A stretch of DNA of 64,000 nt from Pseudomonas sp. H3(2019) (GCF_007713465.1 NZ_VMSG01000001.1:1-64000), one strand, 5' to 3'; counted from the first letter of the stretch, positions 34,765 to 45,090 are shown. Made by a program: numbers and translations. The notes: generated by a model not told the origin, from the sequence alone.

Positions 34765-36240
34765 ATGAGCACCAGTGCAGCGCAGCAAAAGAGTAACGAG
34801 AACGGCGAATACAGCATTCTCGACAGCATCATCGCCGAAACCCGTCTGACCCCGGACGACGAAGCCTACGACATCGCCAAGCGTGGCGTGTCGGCGTTCA
34901 TCGAAGAACTGCTCAAGCCGCAGAACAACGGTGAGCCGGTCAAGAAGGCCATGGTCGACCGCATGATCGCCGAGATCGATGCCAAGCTCAGCCGTCAGAT
35001 GGACGAAATCCTCCACCACCCGGACTTCCAGTCGCTGGAATCGGCGTGGCGTGGTCTGCAGTTGCTGGTCGACCGCACCAACTTCCGCGAAAACATCAAG
35101 ATCGAAATCCTCAACGTCTCCAAGCAAGACCTGCTGGACGACTTCGAAGATTCGCCGGAAGTGATGCAGGCTGGCCTGTACAAGCACATCTATACCGCTG
35201 AATACGGCCAGTTCGGTGGCCAGCCAGTGGGCGCGATCATCGCCAACTACTTCATGTCGCCAAGCTCGCCAGACGTGAAACTGATGCAGTACGTGTCGAG
35301 CGTTGCATGCATGTCCCACGCGCCGTTCATCGCCGCTGCCGGCCCGAAATTCTTCGGCCTGGAAAGCTTCACCGGCCTGCCGGACCTGAAGGATCTGAAA
35401 GATCACTTCGAAGGCCCGCAATTCGCCAAATGGCAGAGCTTCCGTCAGTCCGAGGACTCGCGTTACATCGGCCTGACCGTGCCGCGTTTCCTGCTGCGCA
35501 ACCCGTACGATCCGGAAGAAAATCCGGTGAAATCGTTTGTGTACAAAGAAACCGTCGCCAACAGCCACGAGCACTACCTGTGGGGCAACACCGCCTACGC
35601 GTTCGGCACCAAGCTGACCGACAGCTTCGCCAAATTCCGCTGGTGCCCGAACATCATCGGCCCGCAAAGCGGTGGCGCGGTTGAAGACCTGCCGTTGCAC
35701 CACTTCGAAAGCATGGGCGAAATCGAAACCAAGATTCCGACCGAAGTGCTGGTGTCCGACCGTCGCGAATACGAGCTGGCCGAGGAAGGCTTCATCTCCC
35801 TGACCATGCGCAAAGGCAGCGACAACGCCGCGTTCTTCTCCGCAAGCTCGGTGCAAAAACCGAAGTTCTTCGGCATCAGTGCCGAAGGCAAGGCTGCAGA
35901 GCTGAACTACAAGCTCGGTACCCAACTGCCGTACATGATGATCGTCAACCGCCTGGTTCACTACTTGAAAGTGCTGCAGCGCGAGCAACTCGGTTCGTGG
36001 AAAGAACGTACCGACCTCGAGCTGGAACTCAACAAGTGGATCCGCCAGTACGTTGCCGACCAGGAAAACCCGAGCGCCGAAGTTCGTGGCCGTCGTCCGC
36101 TGCGTGCAGCCCAGATCGTCGTCAGCGATGTTGAAGGCGAGCCAGGCTGGTACCGCGTCAGCCTGAACGTGCGCCCGCACTTCAAGTACATGGGCGCCGA
36201 TTTCACCCTGTCGCTGGTTGGCAAGATGGACAAAGAGTAA
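34765..36240 (+). CDS. tssC2: T6SS sheath large subunit TssC (cluster 2)
   Basis: The 491-residue protein shows the TssC hallmarks: ILHHPDFQSLESAWRGLQLL near 90, EYGQFGGQPVGAIIANYFM, SEDSRYIGLTVPRFLLRNPY, and a C-terminus with VRPHFKYMGADFTLSLVGKM. It pairs with the TssB encoded just before it. The gene is GC-rich and has codon use like its neighbours. AAGGAA lies 8 nt upstream of the ATG. Confidence 0.96.
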   Translation: MSTSAAQQKSNENGEYSILDSIIAETRLTPDDEAYDIAKRGVSAFIEELLKPQNNGEPVKKAMVDRMIAEIDAKLSRQMDEILHHPDFQSLESAWRGLQLLVDRTNFRENIKIEILNVSKQDLLDDFEDSPEVMQAGLYKHIYTAEYGQFGGQPVGAIIANYFMSPSSPDVKLMQYVSSVACMSHAPFIAAAGPKFFGLESFTGLPDLKDLKDHFEGPQFAKWQSFRQSEDSRYIGLTVPRFLLRNPYDPEENPVKSFVYKETVANSHEHYLWGNTAYAFGTKLTDSFAKFRWCPNIIGPQSGGAVEDLPLHHFESMGEIETKIPTEVLVSDRREYELAEEGFISLTMRKGSDNAAFFSASSVQKPKFFGISAEGKAAELNYKLGTQLPYMMIVNRLVHYLKVLQREQLGSWKERTDLELELNKWIRQYVADQENPSAEVRGRRPLRAAQIVVSDVEGEPGWYRVSLNVRPHFKYMGADFTLSLVGKMDKE

Positions 36241-36253
36241 GCGGAGCTAACTC

Positions 36254-36661
36254 ATGACTGGATACGGCAGCCTTTTCGAACGCCTGGGTGGCGACGCGGA
36301 CAAACGCGTCGGCTGGAGCCGCGAGGTCTCCGCCATGGCGTCGGTGGCTGCCCATCTGGCCAAGATGCTCAGCACCCGTGCGGGCAGCGTGCAAACGCTG
36401 TCCGATTACGGGCTACCCGATCTCAACGACATGCGCCTGAGCCTGCATGACTCCCTGAGTCAGGCCCGCCTGGCCATCGAACGCTTCATCGAAGCCTACG
36501 AGCCACGCCTGACCAACGTGCGTGTCGTTTCCCTGCCTCGAGACAACGATCAACTCAGGCTGACCTTCAGTATCGAAGGCCTGCTGGAAGTTGATGGTTT
36601 CAAGCGTCAGGTCAGTTTCGCCGCGCGCCTGGATGGCAGCGGTCAGGTCAAGGTCAACTAA
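36254..36661 (+). CDS. tssE2: T6SS baseplate protein TssE (cluster 2), gp25-like
   Basis: The 135-residue gp25-like protein starts MTGYGSLFERLGGDADKR and contains DYGLPDLNDMRLS, a typical TssE block, and AIERFIEAYEPRLTNVRV. It comes 14 nt after tssC with no hcp in between; in many T6SS clusters hcp lies at this point. tssF follows after 19 nt. Confidence 0.93.
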   Translation: MTGYGSLFERLGGDADKRVGWSREVSAMASVAAHLAKMLSTRAGSVQTLSDYGLPDLNDMRLSLHDSLSQARLAIERFIEAYEPRLTNVRVVSLPRDNDQLRLTFSIEGLLEVDGFKRQVSFAARLDGSGQVKVN

Positions 36662-36680
36662 TGACAAACAGGTATTGCGC

Positions 36681-38468
36681 GTGTCTTTTAACCACTACTA
36701 CCAAAGCGAACTCACCGCACTTCGCCAGTTAGGTCGTCGTTTCGCCGAGCGTAGCCCGGCGTTGGCGCCTTTCCTTGGTCAGGCTGGGCGGGATCCGGAT
36801 GTGGAGCGGTTGCTGGAAGGCTTCGCGTTCCTGACCGGTCGCCTGCGCCAGAAGCTCGACGACGAGTTGCCGGAGCTCAGCCATTCGCTGATGCACCTGC
36901 TGTGGCCGAACTACATGCGGCCGTTGCCGGCGTTCAGTATTTTGCAGTTCGACCCGTTGAAGCGTTCCGGGCCGGCATTGCGGGTGGAGCGTGATACGCC
37001 TGTCGAGAGTGTGCCGATCGATGATGTGCGTTGCCGGTTTCGCACCTGCTACCCGACGGAAGTCCTGCCGCTGGACCTGACTGCGCTGACGTACTCGGTG
37101 AAGGGCGACGGTTCGCTGTTGAGCCTGCGCCTGGAGATGAGTTGCGACGGGCATATCGGTGAGCTGGACTTGAGCCATTTGCGCCTGCACCTGGCTGGCG
37201 AGCGCTACATCAGCCAGATGCTTTATCTGAGCTTGCTGCGCAATCTGGAAGGCATCGAACTGATTCCGCTGGACGCGGCCGGCAAGCCGCTCAATGGCGC
37301 TAACGGCACGCCGATGGCGTTCAAGATGCCTGGCGACTGTGTGCAGCCGGTGGGTTTTGCCGAAGAAGAAGCGTTGATCCCGTATCCGCTGAACACCTTC
37401 CGTGGCTATCGCTACTTGCAGGAATATTTCGCCTTCCAGGACAAGTTCCTGTTCGTTGATTTCAGCGGTCTGGACCTGCTCAAGTCTCTGCCTGAAGACA
37501 CGCTCAAGCAGATGCGCGGTCTGGAACTGCGCTTCGACATTCGCAAGAGCGGCATCCAGCGTCTGCGCCCGACCCTGGACAACGTGAAGCTCTACTGCAC
37601 GCCCATCGTCAACCTGTTCAAGCACGACGCCCTGCCGATTCGCCTCGACGGCAAACAGGACGAATACCTGTTGCTACCGGCCGAATACGACCTGGAAAAC
37701 TGCGGGGTATTTTCGGTTGAAGGCGTCACCGGCTGGAAGCCCGGCGGTCTGGGTTATCAGGAATACGTGCCGTTCGAATCCTTCGAGCACGACCCGAGTT
37801 TCGACCTGCCGCAAAGCCGTCCGCATTACAGCATTCGCCAGCGCACCTCGTTGCTGCACGACGGCCTCGACACTTACCTGAGCTTTGGCATTCGCCACAC
37901 CGAAGCCCATGAAACCCTGTCGATCGAGCTGATCTGCACCAACCAGAACCTGCCGCGCCGGCTCAAGCTCGGCGACATCTGCATGGCCTGCGAAGAGACC
38001 CCGGAGTTTCTCAGCTTCCGCAACATCACCCCGGCCACCTCAAGCTTCGCGCCACCGCTGAGCCACGACTTTCTGTGGAAGCTGATCAGCAACATGTCGC
38101 TCAACTACCTGTCGCTGGTCAACGTCGACGCGCTCAAGGTGATTCTCGAAACCTACGACCTGCCGCGCTACTACGACCAGCACGCGGAGAAGGTCAGCAA
38201 ACGCCTGCTGGGCGGGCTCAAGTCGATCAAGCATCAGCACGTCGACCGGTTGCACCGAGGGTTGCCGCTGCGCGGGTTGCGCACCGAGCTGACCATCGAC
38301 CCGGAAGGCTATATCGGCGAAGGCGACCTGTTCGTGTTCGCTTCAGTTCTTAACGAGTTTTTCGCGCTTTACGCCAGTCTCAATTCGTACCACGAGCTGC
38401 GGGTAAAAAGCACACAGGGAGAGGTGTACCAATGGACACCACGTATGGGCCTTCAGCCTCTGCTTTAA
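36681..38468 (+). CDS. tssF2: T6SS baseplate protein TssF (cluster 2)
   Basis: The 595-residue wedge protein starts with GTG at 36681 (MSFNHYYQSELTALRQLGRR), chosen because this N-terminus is conserved in the family and no ATG in frame gives a better match. ACAGGT lies about 8 nt upstream. Family blocks are [37 protein letters not shown] and GYRYLQEYFAFQDKFLF. The first 30 codons are found again, in decayed form, in the island at 28513. It overlaps tssG by 37 nt, as in cluster 1. Confidence 0.95.
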   Translation: MSFNHYYQSELTALRQLGRRFAERSPALAPFLGQAGRDPDVERLLEGFAFLTGRLRQKLDDELPELSHSLMHLLWPNYMRPLPAFSILQFDPLKRSGPALRVERDTPVESVPIDDVRCRFRTCYPTEVLPLDLTALTYSVKGDGSLLSLRLEMSCDGHIGELDLSHLRLHLAGERYISQMLYLSLLRNLEGIELIPLDAAGKPLNGANGTPMAFKMPGDCVQPVGFAEEEALIPYPLNTFRGYRYLQEYFAFQDKFLFVDFSGLDLLKSLPEDTLKQMRGLELRFDIRKSGIQRLRPTLDNVKLYCTPIVNLFKHDALPIRLDGKQDEYLLLPAEYDLENCGVFSVEGVTGWKPGGLGYQEYVPFESFEHDPSFDLPQSRPHYSIRQRTSLLHDGLDTYLSFGIRHTEAHETLSIELICTNQNLPRRLKLGDICMACEETPEFLSFRNITPATSSFAPPLSHDFLWKLISNMSLNYLSLVNVDALKVILETYDLPRYYDQHAEKVSKRLLGGLKSIKHQHVDRLHRGLPLRGLRTELTIDPEGYIGEGDLFVFASVLNEFFALYASLNSYHELRVKSTQGEVYQWTPRMGLQPLL

Positions 38469-39439
38469 GCGGGCTGACCCGAGGAATACGCGAGTACTCG
38501 CTGTTTCAGGCCGTGCTGCTGGTCGTCGATCGGCTGCGCGAGGCCCACCCGTACCTGAGCGAAGAGGACCTCTACGACCAGCTGGAATTCCAGGCCAACC
38601 CGAGCCTGGGTTTCCCTGGCAGCGACGTCGATCGCGTGGAGTTTTTCCGCGAGCACGGGCAACTGCGCGCGCGCCTGCGTTTCAACCTGATCGGCCTGGT
38701 CGGTTCCGGTTCGCCGCTGCCGGCGTTCTATGGTGAGCAAGCGCTGGGCGACTGCGAAGACGGCAACCCGACGCGCCACTTTCTCGACCTGTTTCACCAT
38801 CGCCTGCAACGGCTGATGCTGCCGATCTGGCGCAAGTACCGCTACCGCGCCAGCTTCCAGAGCGGCGCCCTCGACCCGTTTTCCTCGCAGCTGTTTGCGC
38901 TGATCGGCCTGGGTGGCGAAGACATTCGCAAGGCCCAGGAACTGAACTGGAAACGCCTGCTGCCGTACCTCGGCCTGTTGAGTTTGCGGGCGCACTCGGC
39001 GGCGTTGATCGAAGCGGTGCTGCGTTACTACTTCAAGCATGCCGAACTGACCATCGAGCAGTGCATCGAGCGCCGCGTGGAAATCCTCGACGAACAGCGT
39101 AACCGCCTGGGCTGCGCCAACAGCGCGCTCGGTGAAGACCTGGTGCTGGGCGAGAGCGTGCGCGATCGCAGCGGCAAGTTCCGGATTCACATCCGCGAGC
39201 TCGACTGGCAACGCTTTCACGAATTCCTGCCGATCGGTTTCGGCTACCAGCCGCTGTGCGCGCTGGTGCGGTTCACCCTGCGTGACCCGCTCGATTACGA
39301 CATTCGCCTGGTCCTGCGCCAGGAAGAAATCCGCGAACTGCGCATCGGTGAGCAGAACGCCTGTCGCCTGGGGTGGACCAGTTGGCTGGGCCGCGAACGC
39401 GCGGACGGCGTGGTGACCCTGGGTAGCAAAATTCATTAA
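38432..39439 (+). CDS. tssG2: T6SS baseplate protein TssG (cluster 2)
   Basis: The 335-residue protein has the TssG features REYSLFQAVLLVVDRLRE near the start, VEFFREHGQLRARLRFNLIG, LVGSGSPLPAFYGEQAL and a C-terminal end with GWTSWLGRERADG. It begins inside the 3' end of tssF and ends 13 nt before clpV. With TssF and TssE it builds the cluster-2 baseplate. Confidence 0.93.
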   Translation: MDTTYGPSASALSGLTRGIREYSLFQAVLLVVDRLREAHPYLSEEDLYDQLEFQANPSLGFPGSDVDRVEFFREHGQLRARLRFNLIGLVGSGSPLPAFYGEQALGDCEDGNPTRHFLDLFHHRLQRLMLPIWRKYRYRASFQSGALDPFSSQLFALIGLGGEDIRKAQELNWKRLLPYLGLLSLRAHSAALIEAVLRYYFKHAELTIEQCIERRVEILDEQRNRLGCANSALGEDLVLGESVRDRSGKFRIHIRELDWQRFHEFLPIGFGYQPLCALVRFTLRDPLDYDIRLVLRQEEIRELRIGEQNACRLGWTSWLGRERADGVVTLGSKIH

Positions 39440-39452
39440 GGACGTGAGACCT

Positions 39453-42107
39453 ATGATCAACGTAGACCTGCAACAACTGATCCAGGCGCTGGACGCCGAA
39501 ACCCGTCGTGACCTGGAACGTTCGGCCGAACGCTGTGTCGCCCGTGGCGGCAGCAAGATCCTCGTCGAAGACCTGTTGCTGGGCCTGCTGGAGCGCCCGC
39601 AAGGCCTGCTCGCACGCGCGCTGCAAGACGCCGAAGTCGATGCTGGCGAACTCAGCGCCGCGCTGCAATCGCGGGTCGAGCACAGTGCCTCGCGCAACCC
39701 GGTGTTCGCCCCGGAACTGGTGCAGTGGTTGCAAGATGCGTTGCTGGTGGCCAACCTCGAACTGGGTCAGAGCCAGGTCGAACAGGCGGCGTTGATCCTC
39801 GCCTTGCTGCGCAACCCGATGCGCTATGCCGGCAGCCGTTACCAGCCATTGCTGGCGAAACTGAACATTGATCGCCTGAAGGATTTTGCCCTGTCGCAGA
39901 AGGAACAACCGGCGACCGGCAAACCGGCCGTACCGGGCGAATCTCTGCTGCAACGCTTCACCCACAACCTGACCCAGCAAGCCCGCGACGGCAAACTCGA
40001 TCCGGTGCTGTGCCGCGATGGTGCGATTCGGCAGATGGTCGATATCCTTGCGCGTCGCCGCAAGAACAACCCGATTGTGGTCGGTGAAGCCGGCGTCGGT
40101 AAAACCGCGATCGTCGAAGGCCTGGCCTCGCGCATTGCCGCCGGTGAAGTGCCGCAAGTGCTCAAGGGCGTTGAACTGCTATCGCTGGACATGGGCCTGC
40201 TGCAAGCCGGCGCCAGCGTCAAAGGTGAGTTCGAACGTCGCCTCAAAGGCGTGATCGACGAAGTCAAAGCCTCGCCGAAACCGATCATCCTGTTCATCGA
40301 CGAAGCCCACACGCTGATCGGTGCGGGCGGCAATGCCGGTGGTTCGGACGCGGCCAACCTGCTCAAGCCAGCCCTGGCCCGTGGCGAGTTGCGAACCATC
40401 GCCGCGACCACCTGGGCCGAGTACAAAAAATACTTCGAGAAAGACCCGGCCCTGGCCCGTCGTTTCCAACCGGTGCAGTTGCACGAGCCGACTGTCAGCG
40501 AAGCGGTGACCATCCTCCGCGGTCTGGCTCAGGTTTATGAGAAGAGCCACGGCATCTACCTGCGCGATGACGCGGTGGTCGCGGCGGCGGAATTGTCGGC
40601 ACGTTACCTGGCCGGTCGGCAGTTGCCGGACAAAGCCGTCGACGTACTCGACACCGCCTGTGCCCGCGTGCGCATCAGCCTCGCTGCCGCGCCGGAAAGC
40701 CTCGAGCGCCTGCGTGGCGAACTGGCCGAAGGCGGGCGTCAGCGTCAGGCCCTGCGCCGTGACGCCGAAGCCGGTTTGCTGATCGACCACGAAGCGCTCG
40801 ATGCGCTGGAAGATCGCCTCGACGCCGCCGAAGACGAAAGGGTCGCCCAGGAAACCCTTTGGACCGAGCAAAAAGAACTGGCCGAGCGTTTGCTGGAGCT
40901 GCGTCAGCAACTGGCCAAGGCTCGCGAAGCCGCTGCCGTCGAACCGACCGTCACGGTTGAAGAAGACGCCGAAGGCACGGTAATCGAGACCCTCGAAGCG
41001 AGCGTGGATCAAGCGCAAAGCGTCGAGGCCCTGGAGGCCGCGCTCAACGATACCCACCGTGCCCTGACCGATGCCCAGTTCAAGGAACGTCTGGTGAGTT
41101 TCGAGGTGTGCCCGCGTCTGGTGGCTGAAGTGATCAGCGCCTGGACCGGTGTGCCGTTGGCGCAACTGGCCCGTGAGCACAACGCCAAGGTCGCGAGCTT
41201 CGCCACCGACCTGCGCACGCGGATTCGCGGACAGGAACAAGCCGTCCACGCGCTGGACCGCTCGATGCGCGCCACTGCGGCCGGCCTGAACAAACCCGAT
41301 GCGCCGGTGGGCGTGTTCCTGCTGGTCGGCCCGAGCGGCGTCGGCAAGACCGAAACCGCGCTGGCGCTGGCCGACTTGCTGTACGGCGGTGATCGCTTCA
41401 TTACCACCATCAACATGTCCGAGTTCCAGGAGAAACACACCGTCTCGCGCCTGATCGGTGCGCCGCCGGGCTACGTCGGTTACGGCGAAGGCGGCATGCT
41501 CACCGAAGCTGTGCGGCAGAAACCGTACTCGGTGGTGTTGCTCGACGAAGTCGAAAAGGCCGACCCGGACGTGCTCAACCTGTTCTACCAAATCTTCGAC
41601 AAAGGCGTGGCCAACGATGGGGAAGGGCGTGAAATCGACTTCCGCAACACGCTGATCCTGATGACCTCGAACCTGGGCAGCGAGCGCATCAGCGAGCTCT
41701 GCGAAAACGGTGCGCGGCCAACCGCCGAAGCCCTTGAAGAAGCCATTCGCCCGGTGCTCAGCAAGCACTTCAAACCGGCGTTGCTGGCGCGGATGCGCGT
41801 AGTTCCGTACTACCCGGTCGGTGGCCCGGTGTTGCGCGAACTGATCGAAATCAAACTGGGCCGTCTGGGCGAACGCCTGAGCCGCCGTCAGCTGGAGTTC
41901 ACTTACTGCCAGAACCTCGTCGATCATCTGGCCGAGCGTTGCACCCAAAGCGACAGCGGCGCGCGGCTGATCGATCACTTGCTCGACCTGCACGTGCTGC
42001 CGTTGGTGGCGGATCGTCTGCTCGACGCGATGGCCACCGGTGAAAGCCTCAAGCGCGTTCACGCAACGCTCGATGGTGATGCCAGCGTGACTTGCGAGTT
42101 CGCCTGA
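39453..42107 (+). CDS. clpV2: T6SS ClpV AAA+ ATPase (cluster 2)
   Basis: The 884-residue sheath-recycling ATPase has an N-terminal Clp-N domain, a first AAA+ module with Walker A GEAGVGKTAIVE near 212 and Walker B ILFIDEAHTLIG, a coiled region rich in Glu and Ala (about 420-550), and a second AAA+ module with GPSGVGKTETALAL near 625 and VVLLDEVEKADPD. The ATG at 39453 was chosen because AAGGA lies about 10 nt upstream; a GTG at 39444 is too close to it. It is a separate lineage from the cluster-1 ClpV. Confidence 0.94.
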   Translation: MINVDLQQLIQALDAETRRDLERSAERCVARGGSKILVEDLLLGLLERPQGLLARALQDAEVDAGELSAALQSRVEHSASRNPVFAPELVQWLQDALLVANLELGQSQVEQAALILALLRNPMRYAGSRYQPLLAKLNIDRLKDFALSQKEQPATGKPAVPGESLLQRFTHNLTQQARDGKLDPVLCRDGAIRQMVDILARRRKNNPIVVGEAGVGKTAIVEGLASRIAAGEVPQVLKGVELLSLDMGLLQAGASVKGEFERRLKGVIDEVKASPKPIILFIDEAHTLIGAGGNAGGSDAANLLKPALARGELRTIAATTWAEYKKYFEKDPALARRFQPVQLHEPTVSEAVTILRGLAQVYEKSHGIYLRDDAVVAAAELSARYLAGRQLPDKAVDVLDTACARVRISLAAAPESLERLRGELAEGGRQRQALRRDAEAGLLIDHEALDALEDRLDAAEDERVAQETLWTEQKELAERLLELRQQLAKAREAAAVEPTVTVEEDAEGTVIETLEASVDQAQSVEALEAALNDTHRALTDAQFKERLVSFEVCPRLVAEVISAWTGVPLAQLAREHNAKVASFATDLRTRIRGQEQAVHALDRSMRATAAGLNKPDAPVGVFLLVGPSGVGKTETALALADLLYGGDRFITTINMSEFQEKHTVSRLIGAPPGYVGYGEGGMLTEAVRQKPYSVVLLDEVEKADPDVLNLFYQIFDKGVANDGEGREIDFRNTLILMTSNLGSERISELCENGARPTAEALEEAIRPVLSKHFKPALLARMRVVPYYPVGGPVLRELIEIKLGRLGERLSRRQLEFTYCQNLVDHLAERCTQSDSGARLIDHLLDLHVLPLVADRLLDAMATGESLKRVHATLDGDASVTCEFA

Positions 42108-42117
42108 GGTGAGTGTG

Positions 42118-43635
42118 ATGTTCACTCGAGTGCCGCAGCCGCTTGTCTATGCCGAAGCCTTGCTGGCGAAGTTCGCCAGCTTGTCGTGCGCGGCAGACGG
42201 CGCTGCGCTGCTGGGTGACTTCGTGCGCGCGGTCGCCGAGCTCAGTGGCTGTGAGCTGAGTCAGCTATACCTGCTCGACGCTACCCACACCAGCCTCGGG
42301 CTGAACGCCGAATGTTTGCAGGGCATTTTGCAGCCACGGGAAACCGCGAGCCTGCCGGCCGACTACAACGGTGAGCAACTGCTACAGTTTTCCCTGTGCC
42401 AGAACCGTGTGCTCAGCCTCACCGGACTCAGTGGCAGCCTGCACGAAACCAGTTTCCTGCCGGAGCAGGCCGTGCCGTGGCAATCACTGCTGTGTGTGCC
42501 GCTGCTCAATCCGCAAAAATCGGTGGTCGGCCTGCTGCTGTGCGCCAGCCGCGAACAGGTCGAGTTGCAGGGTTTCGCCGACTCGCTCGGGCAACTGGGT
42601 TCGTTCGTGCTCGGGCAATTGCACCTGCTGCAACGCCTGCGCCGGCCGGTGGGCGATGTGTCGCCGATGCCCAGCAGCGTGCCGAATGCCAGCGGTTATG
42701 GCTTGATCGGCAAAAGCTCGGCGATGCGCCAGACCTACCAACTGATCAGCAAGGTGTTGCACAGCCCGTACACTGTGTTGCTGCGCGGCGAGACCGGCAC
42801 CGGAAAAGAAGTGGTGGCGCGGGCCATCCACGATTGCGGGCCGCGCCGTTCCCAGGCGTTCATCGTGCAGAACTGCGCGGCGTTCCCGGAAAACCTGCTG
42901 GAAAGTGAGCTGTTCGGCTACCGCAAAGGCGCCTTCACCGGCGCCGACCGTGACCGCGCCGGGCTGTTCGATGCGGCCAACGGCGGGACCTTGTTGCTGG
43001 ACGAAATCGGCGACATGCCGCTGTCCCTGCAAGCCAAGCTGTTGCGGGTATTGCAGGAAGGCGAGATTCGTCCGCTGGGTTCCAACGACACCCACAAGAT
43101 CGACGTGCGCATCATCGCCGCGACTCACCGCGACCTGGCGGTGCTGGTCAGCGAAGGCAAGTTCCGCGAAGACCTGTACTACCGCCTCGCGCAGTTCCCG
43201 ATTGAACTGCCGGCCCTGCGTCAGCGCGAAGGCGACATCCTCGACCTGGCCCGGCACTTTGCCGACAAGGCCTGCACCTTCCTGCAACGCGATGCGGTGC
43301 GCTGGTCCGACGCGGCGCTCGATCACCTGTCGAGCTATGCCTTTCCCGGCAACGTCCGTGAACTCAAAGGCCTGGTCGAACGCGCCGTGTTGCTTTGCGA
43401 AGGCGGCGAGTTGCTGGCCGAACATTTCTCGCTGCGCATCGAGGTCGCGCCAGAAGAAAGCAGCTTGAACCTGCGCGAACGCCTGGAGCAGGTCGAGCGC
43501 AGCCTGTTGCTCGATTGCCTGCGCAAAAACGACGGCAACCAGACCCTCGCGGCCCGCGAACTCGGCCTGCCACGGCGCACGCTGCTGTACCGCCTTGGGC
43601 GCCTGAACATCAATCTCGGCGATTTCGATGGATAG
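42118..43635 (+). CDS. sfa2: Sigma-54-dependent T6SS activator (Sfa2/VasH type)
   Basis: This 505-residue enhancer-binding protein is expected to activate sigma-54 promoters of the T6SS or of hcp/vgrG genes elsewhere. A GAF-like N-terminal domain (about 20-165) precedes the AAA+ domain with Walker A GETGTGKE near 225, the sigma-54 contact loop GAFTGA near 271 and Walker [12 protein letters not shown]. The C-terminus has a Fis-type helix-turn-helix ([20 protein letters not shown]). The intact GAFTGA loop argues that it can work with sigma-54. The ATG at 42118 is preferred to the GTG at 42109. The place after clpV matches sfa2 of H2. Confidence 0.9.
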   Translation: MFTRVPQPLVYAEALLAKFASLSCAADGAALLGDFVRAVAELSGCELSQLYLLDATHTSLGLNAECLQGILQPRETASLPADYNGEQLLQFSLCQNRVLSLTGLSGSLHETSFLPEQAVPWQSLLCVPLLNPQKSVVGLLLCASREQVELQGFADSLGQLGSFVLGQLHLLQRLRRPVGDVSPMPSSVPNASGYGLIGKSSAMRQTYQLISKVLHSPYTVLLRGETGTGKEVVARAIHDCGPRRSQAFIVQNCAAFPENLLESELFGYRKGAFTGADRDRAGLFDAANGGTLLLDEIGDMPLSLQAKLLRVLQEGEIRPLGSNDTHKIDVRIIAATHRDLAVLVSEGKFREDLYYRLAQFPIELPALRQREGDILDLARHFADKACTFLQRDAVRWSDAALDHLSSYAFPGNVRELKGLVERAVLLCEGGELLAEHFSLRIEVAPEESSLNLRERLEQVERSLLLDCLRKNDGNQTLAARELGLPRRTLLYRLGRLNINLGDFDG

Positions 43636-43727
43636 GCCCATGACGCGTATCTCACCCTTTTTGCTTCTGTCAGCGCCGCCCTCAAGGGTCGGCACTTTGT
43701 GCATTGTTTAGCCCTGGAGACCCTCTG

Positions 43728-43868
43728 ATGTCTGTTCGTCACTGGCAAGCCGTCCTGCTGACCCTCGTCGTTCTATGCGGCCTCGGGGGCTGTAGCGGCA
43801 ATTACAAATTCAACGACAACACCTATCGCCCTCTGGGTGATCCGCAGGCGGTCAATCGCGGCAAGTGA
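43728..43868 (+). CDS. 46-residue T6SS-associated lipoprotein (OrfX type)
   Basis: The small product MSVRHWQAVLLTLVVLCGLG has a lipobox LGGC with the cysteine near residue 22, leaving a mature peptide of only about 25 residues (SGNYKFNDNTYRPLGDPQ and so on). A small ORF at this position, between the sigma-54 activator and fha, is also found in the H2 cluster of P. aeruginosa (orfX), which supports it as a real gene. Its function is unknown to me. The NYKFNDNTYRPLGDP core would be useful for searches. It ends 17 nt before fha. Confidence 0.75.
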   Translation: MSVRHWQAVLLTLVVLCGLGGCSGNYKFNDNTYRPLGDPQAVNRGK

Positions 43869-43885
43869 CCGCAAGGAGCGACATC

Positions 43886-45085
43886 ATGGAACTGGTTTTC
43901 GAAATGCTGAACACCAAGCAGTTCGTGCCTACGGATTTGTGCCAAAAGACTTTCAAGCAGGCTGGCGGCGTTATCGGGCGGGGCGAGGACTGCGACTGGA
44001 TCATTCCTGACCGCAAGCGTCACCTGTCCAACCATCACGCGTTGATCAGCTACCGCGACGGCACATTTTTCCTGACCGATACCAGCAGCAACGGTATTCA
44101 GGCCAGCGAAAGCGGCGTGCGTCTGCGCAAGGGTGAAGCGCAGCGCATCGAACACGGCAGCGTCTACGTGCTGGGGGATTTCGAAATCCGTGCGCGGCTG
44201 GTACGCGCCCCGGCCACCTTCGATACCGAAGTCGGCCGTCCACAAGCGGCCGGCAGCATCATTCCAGACGATGCGTTTCTCGACCTCGATCCGCTCAACG
44301 CGCTCGATCAGCAGGAGCGGGTCTACTCGGTAATCGATGAACTGAGTGCCCTCAACGCGCCGCGTCAGGAGCCACGTCAGCGTGCCGACTACGCGCGCAT
44401 CGACATGGAAAGCTTGCTGGTGCCGGAGCTAGTGGCCGCGCCTGTCGCGCTGGAACCTGCGCCGGCGCCCAAGGCGGTCGAGCGTCAAAGCGAAGGTTTC
44501 TGGGAGCATTTCGGTGATGCGCTGGGCGTCGACCTCAAAGGCCTCGATCACGACAGCCGTGAAGCTCTCGCGATCAACGCCGCGCGTTTGCTCAAGCAAA
44601 GCGTCGGCGGTTTGCAGCAAAGCCTGCGTACCCGTTCTGAGCTGAAAAACGAACTGCGTCTGGCGCAGACCACCGTTCAAGGTACCGGTAAAAACCCGCT
44701 GAAATTTGCCGTCGATGCCAGCGAAGCGTTGGGCATTCTGTTGCAGGGCGACAAGCCTGGCCAGTTGCCGGCCGGACAGGCGATCTCGCGGGCGTTCCGT
44801 GATTTGCAGGCGCACCAGGTGGCCTTGCTCACCGCCAGCCGCGCAGCGGTACGCGGCACCCTCGAACACTTCTCGCCACAGCAACTGACCTTGCGTTTCG
44901 AGCGCGACGGCAACAAGCCGCTGCTCGCCACCTCGGGTAGTCGCTGGAGAGCCTACGGCCGTTATCACCAGGCGCTGTGTCAGGACGATGACTGGAGCGA
45001 ACGCCTGCTGGCGCGGGACTTCGCCCAGGCCTACGAAGAACAGATCCGTCTGATTTCCACCCTACACACCGACCACCAAGGATGA
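43886..45085 (+). CDS. fha2: T6SS FHA-domain protein (cluster 2)
   Basis: The 399-residue protein has an N-terminal FHA domain (about 1-105; GGVIGRGEDCDWIIPDRKRH carries the phosphopeptide-binding Arg, SNHHALI, DTSSNG) and a C-terminal TagH-type domain with TVQGTGKNPLKFAVDASEAL. It is the likely target of the kinase and phosphatase at the end of the cluster. AAGGAG lies 8 nt upstream of the ATG at 43886; an upstream in-frame start at 43865 overlaps the lipoprotein gene and lacks a ribosome site. Confidence 0.92.
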   Translation: MELVFEMLNTKQFVPTDLCQKTFKQAGGVIGRGEDCDWIIPDRKRHLSNHHALISYRDGTFFLTDTSSNGIQASESGVRLRKGEAQRIEHGSVYVLGDFEIRARLVRAPATFDTEVGRPQAAGSIIPDDAFLDLDPLNALDQQERVYSVIDELSALNAPRQEPRQRADYARIDMESLLVPELVAAPVALEPAPAPKAVERQSEGFWEHFGDALGVDLKGLDHDSREALAINAARLLKQSVGGLQQSLRTRSELKNELRLAQTTVQGTGKNPLKFAVDASEALGILLQGDKPGQLPAGQAISRAFRDLQAHQVALLTASRAAVRGTLEHFSPQQLTLRFERDGNKPLLATSGSRWRAYGRYHQALCQDDDWSERLLARDFAQAYEEQIRLISTLHTDHQG

Positions 45086-45090
45086 TCCGC

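Noticed and set aside
40179..42125. Minus-strand open frame of 648 codons opposite clpV2
   Set aside because: The opposite strand carries unmistakable AAA+ motifs; the antisense frame has none.
43688..43705. Sigma-54 promoter candidate before the small lipoprotein (GGCACTTTGTGC)
   Set aside because: GG and GC are 8 nt apart, not 10, and there is no TTGC half.
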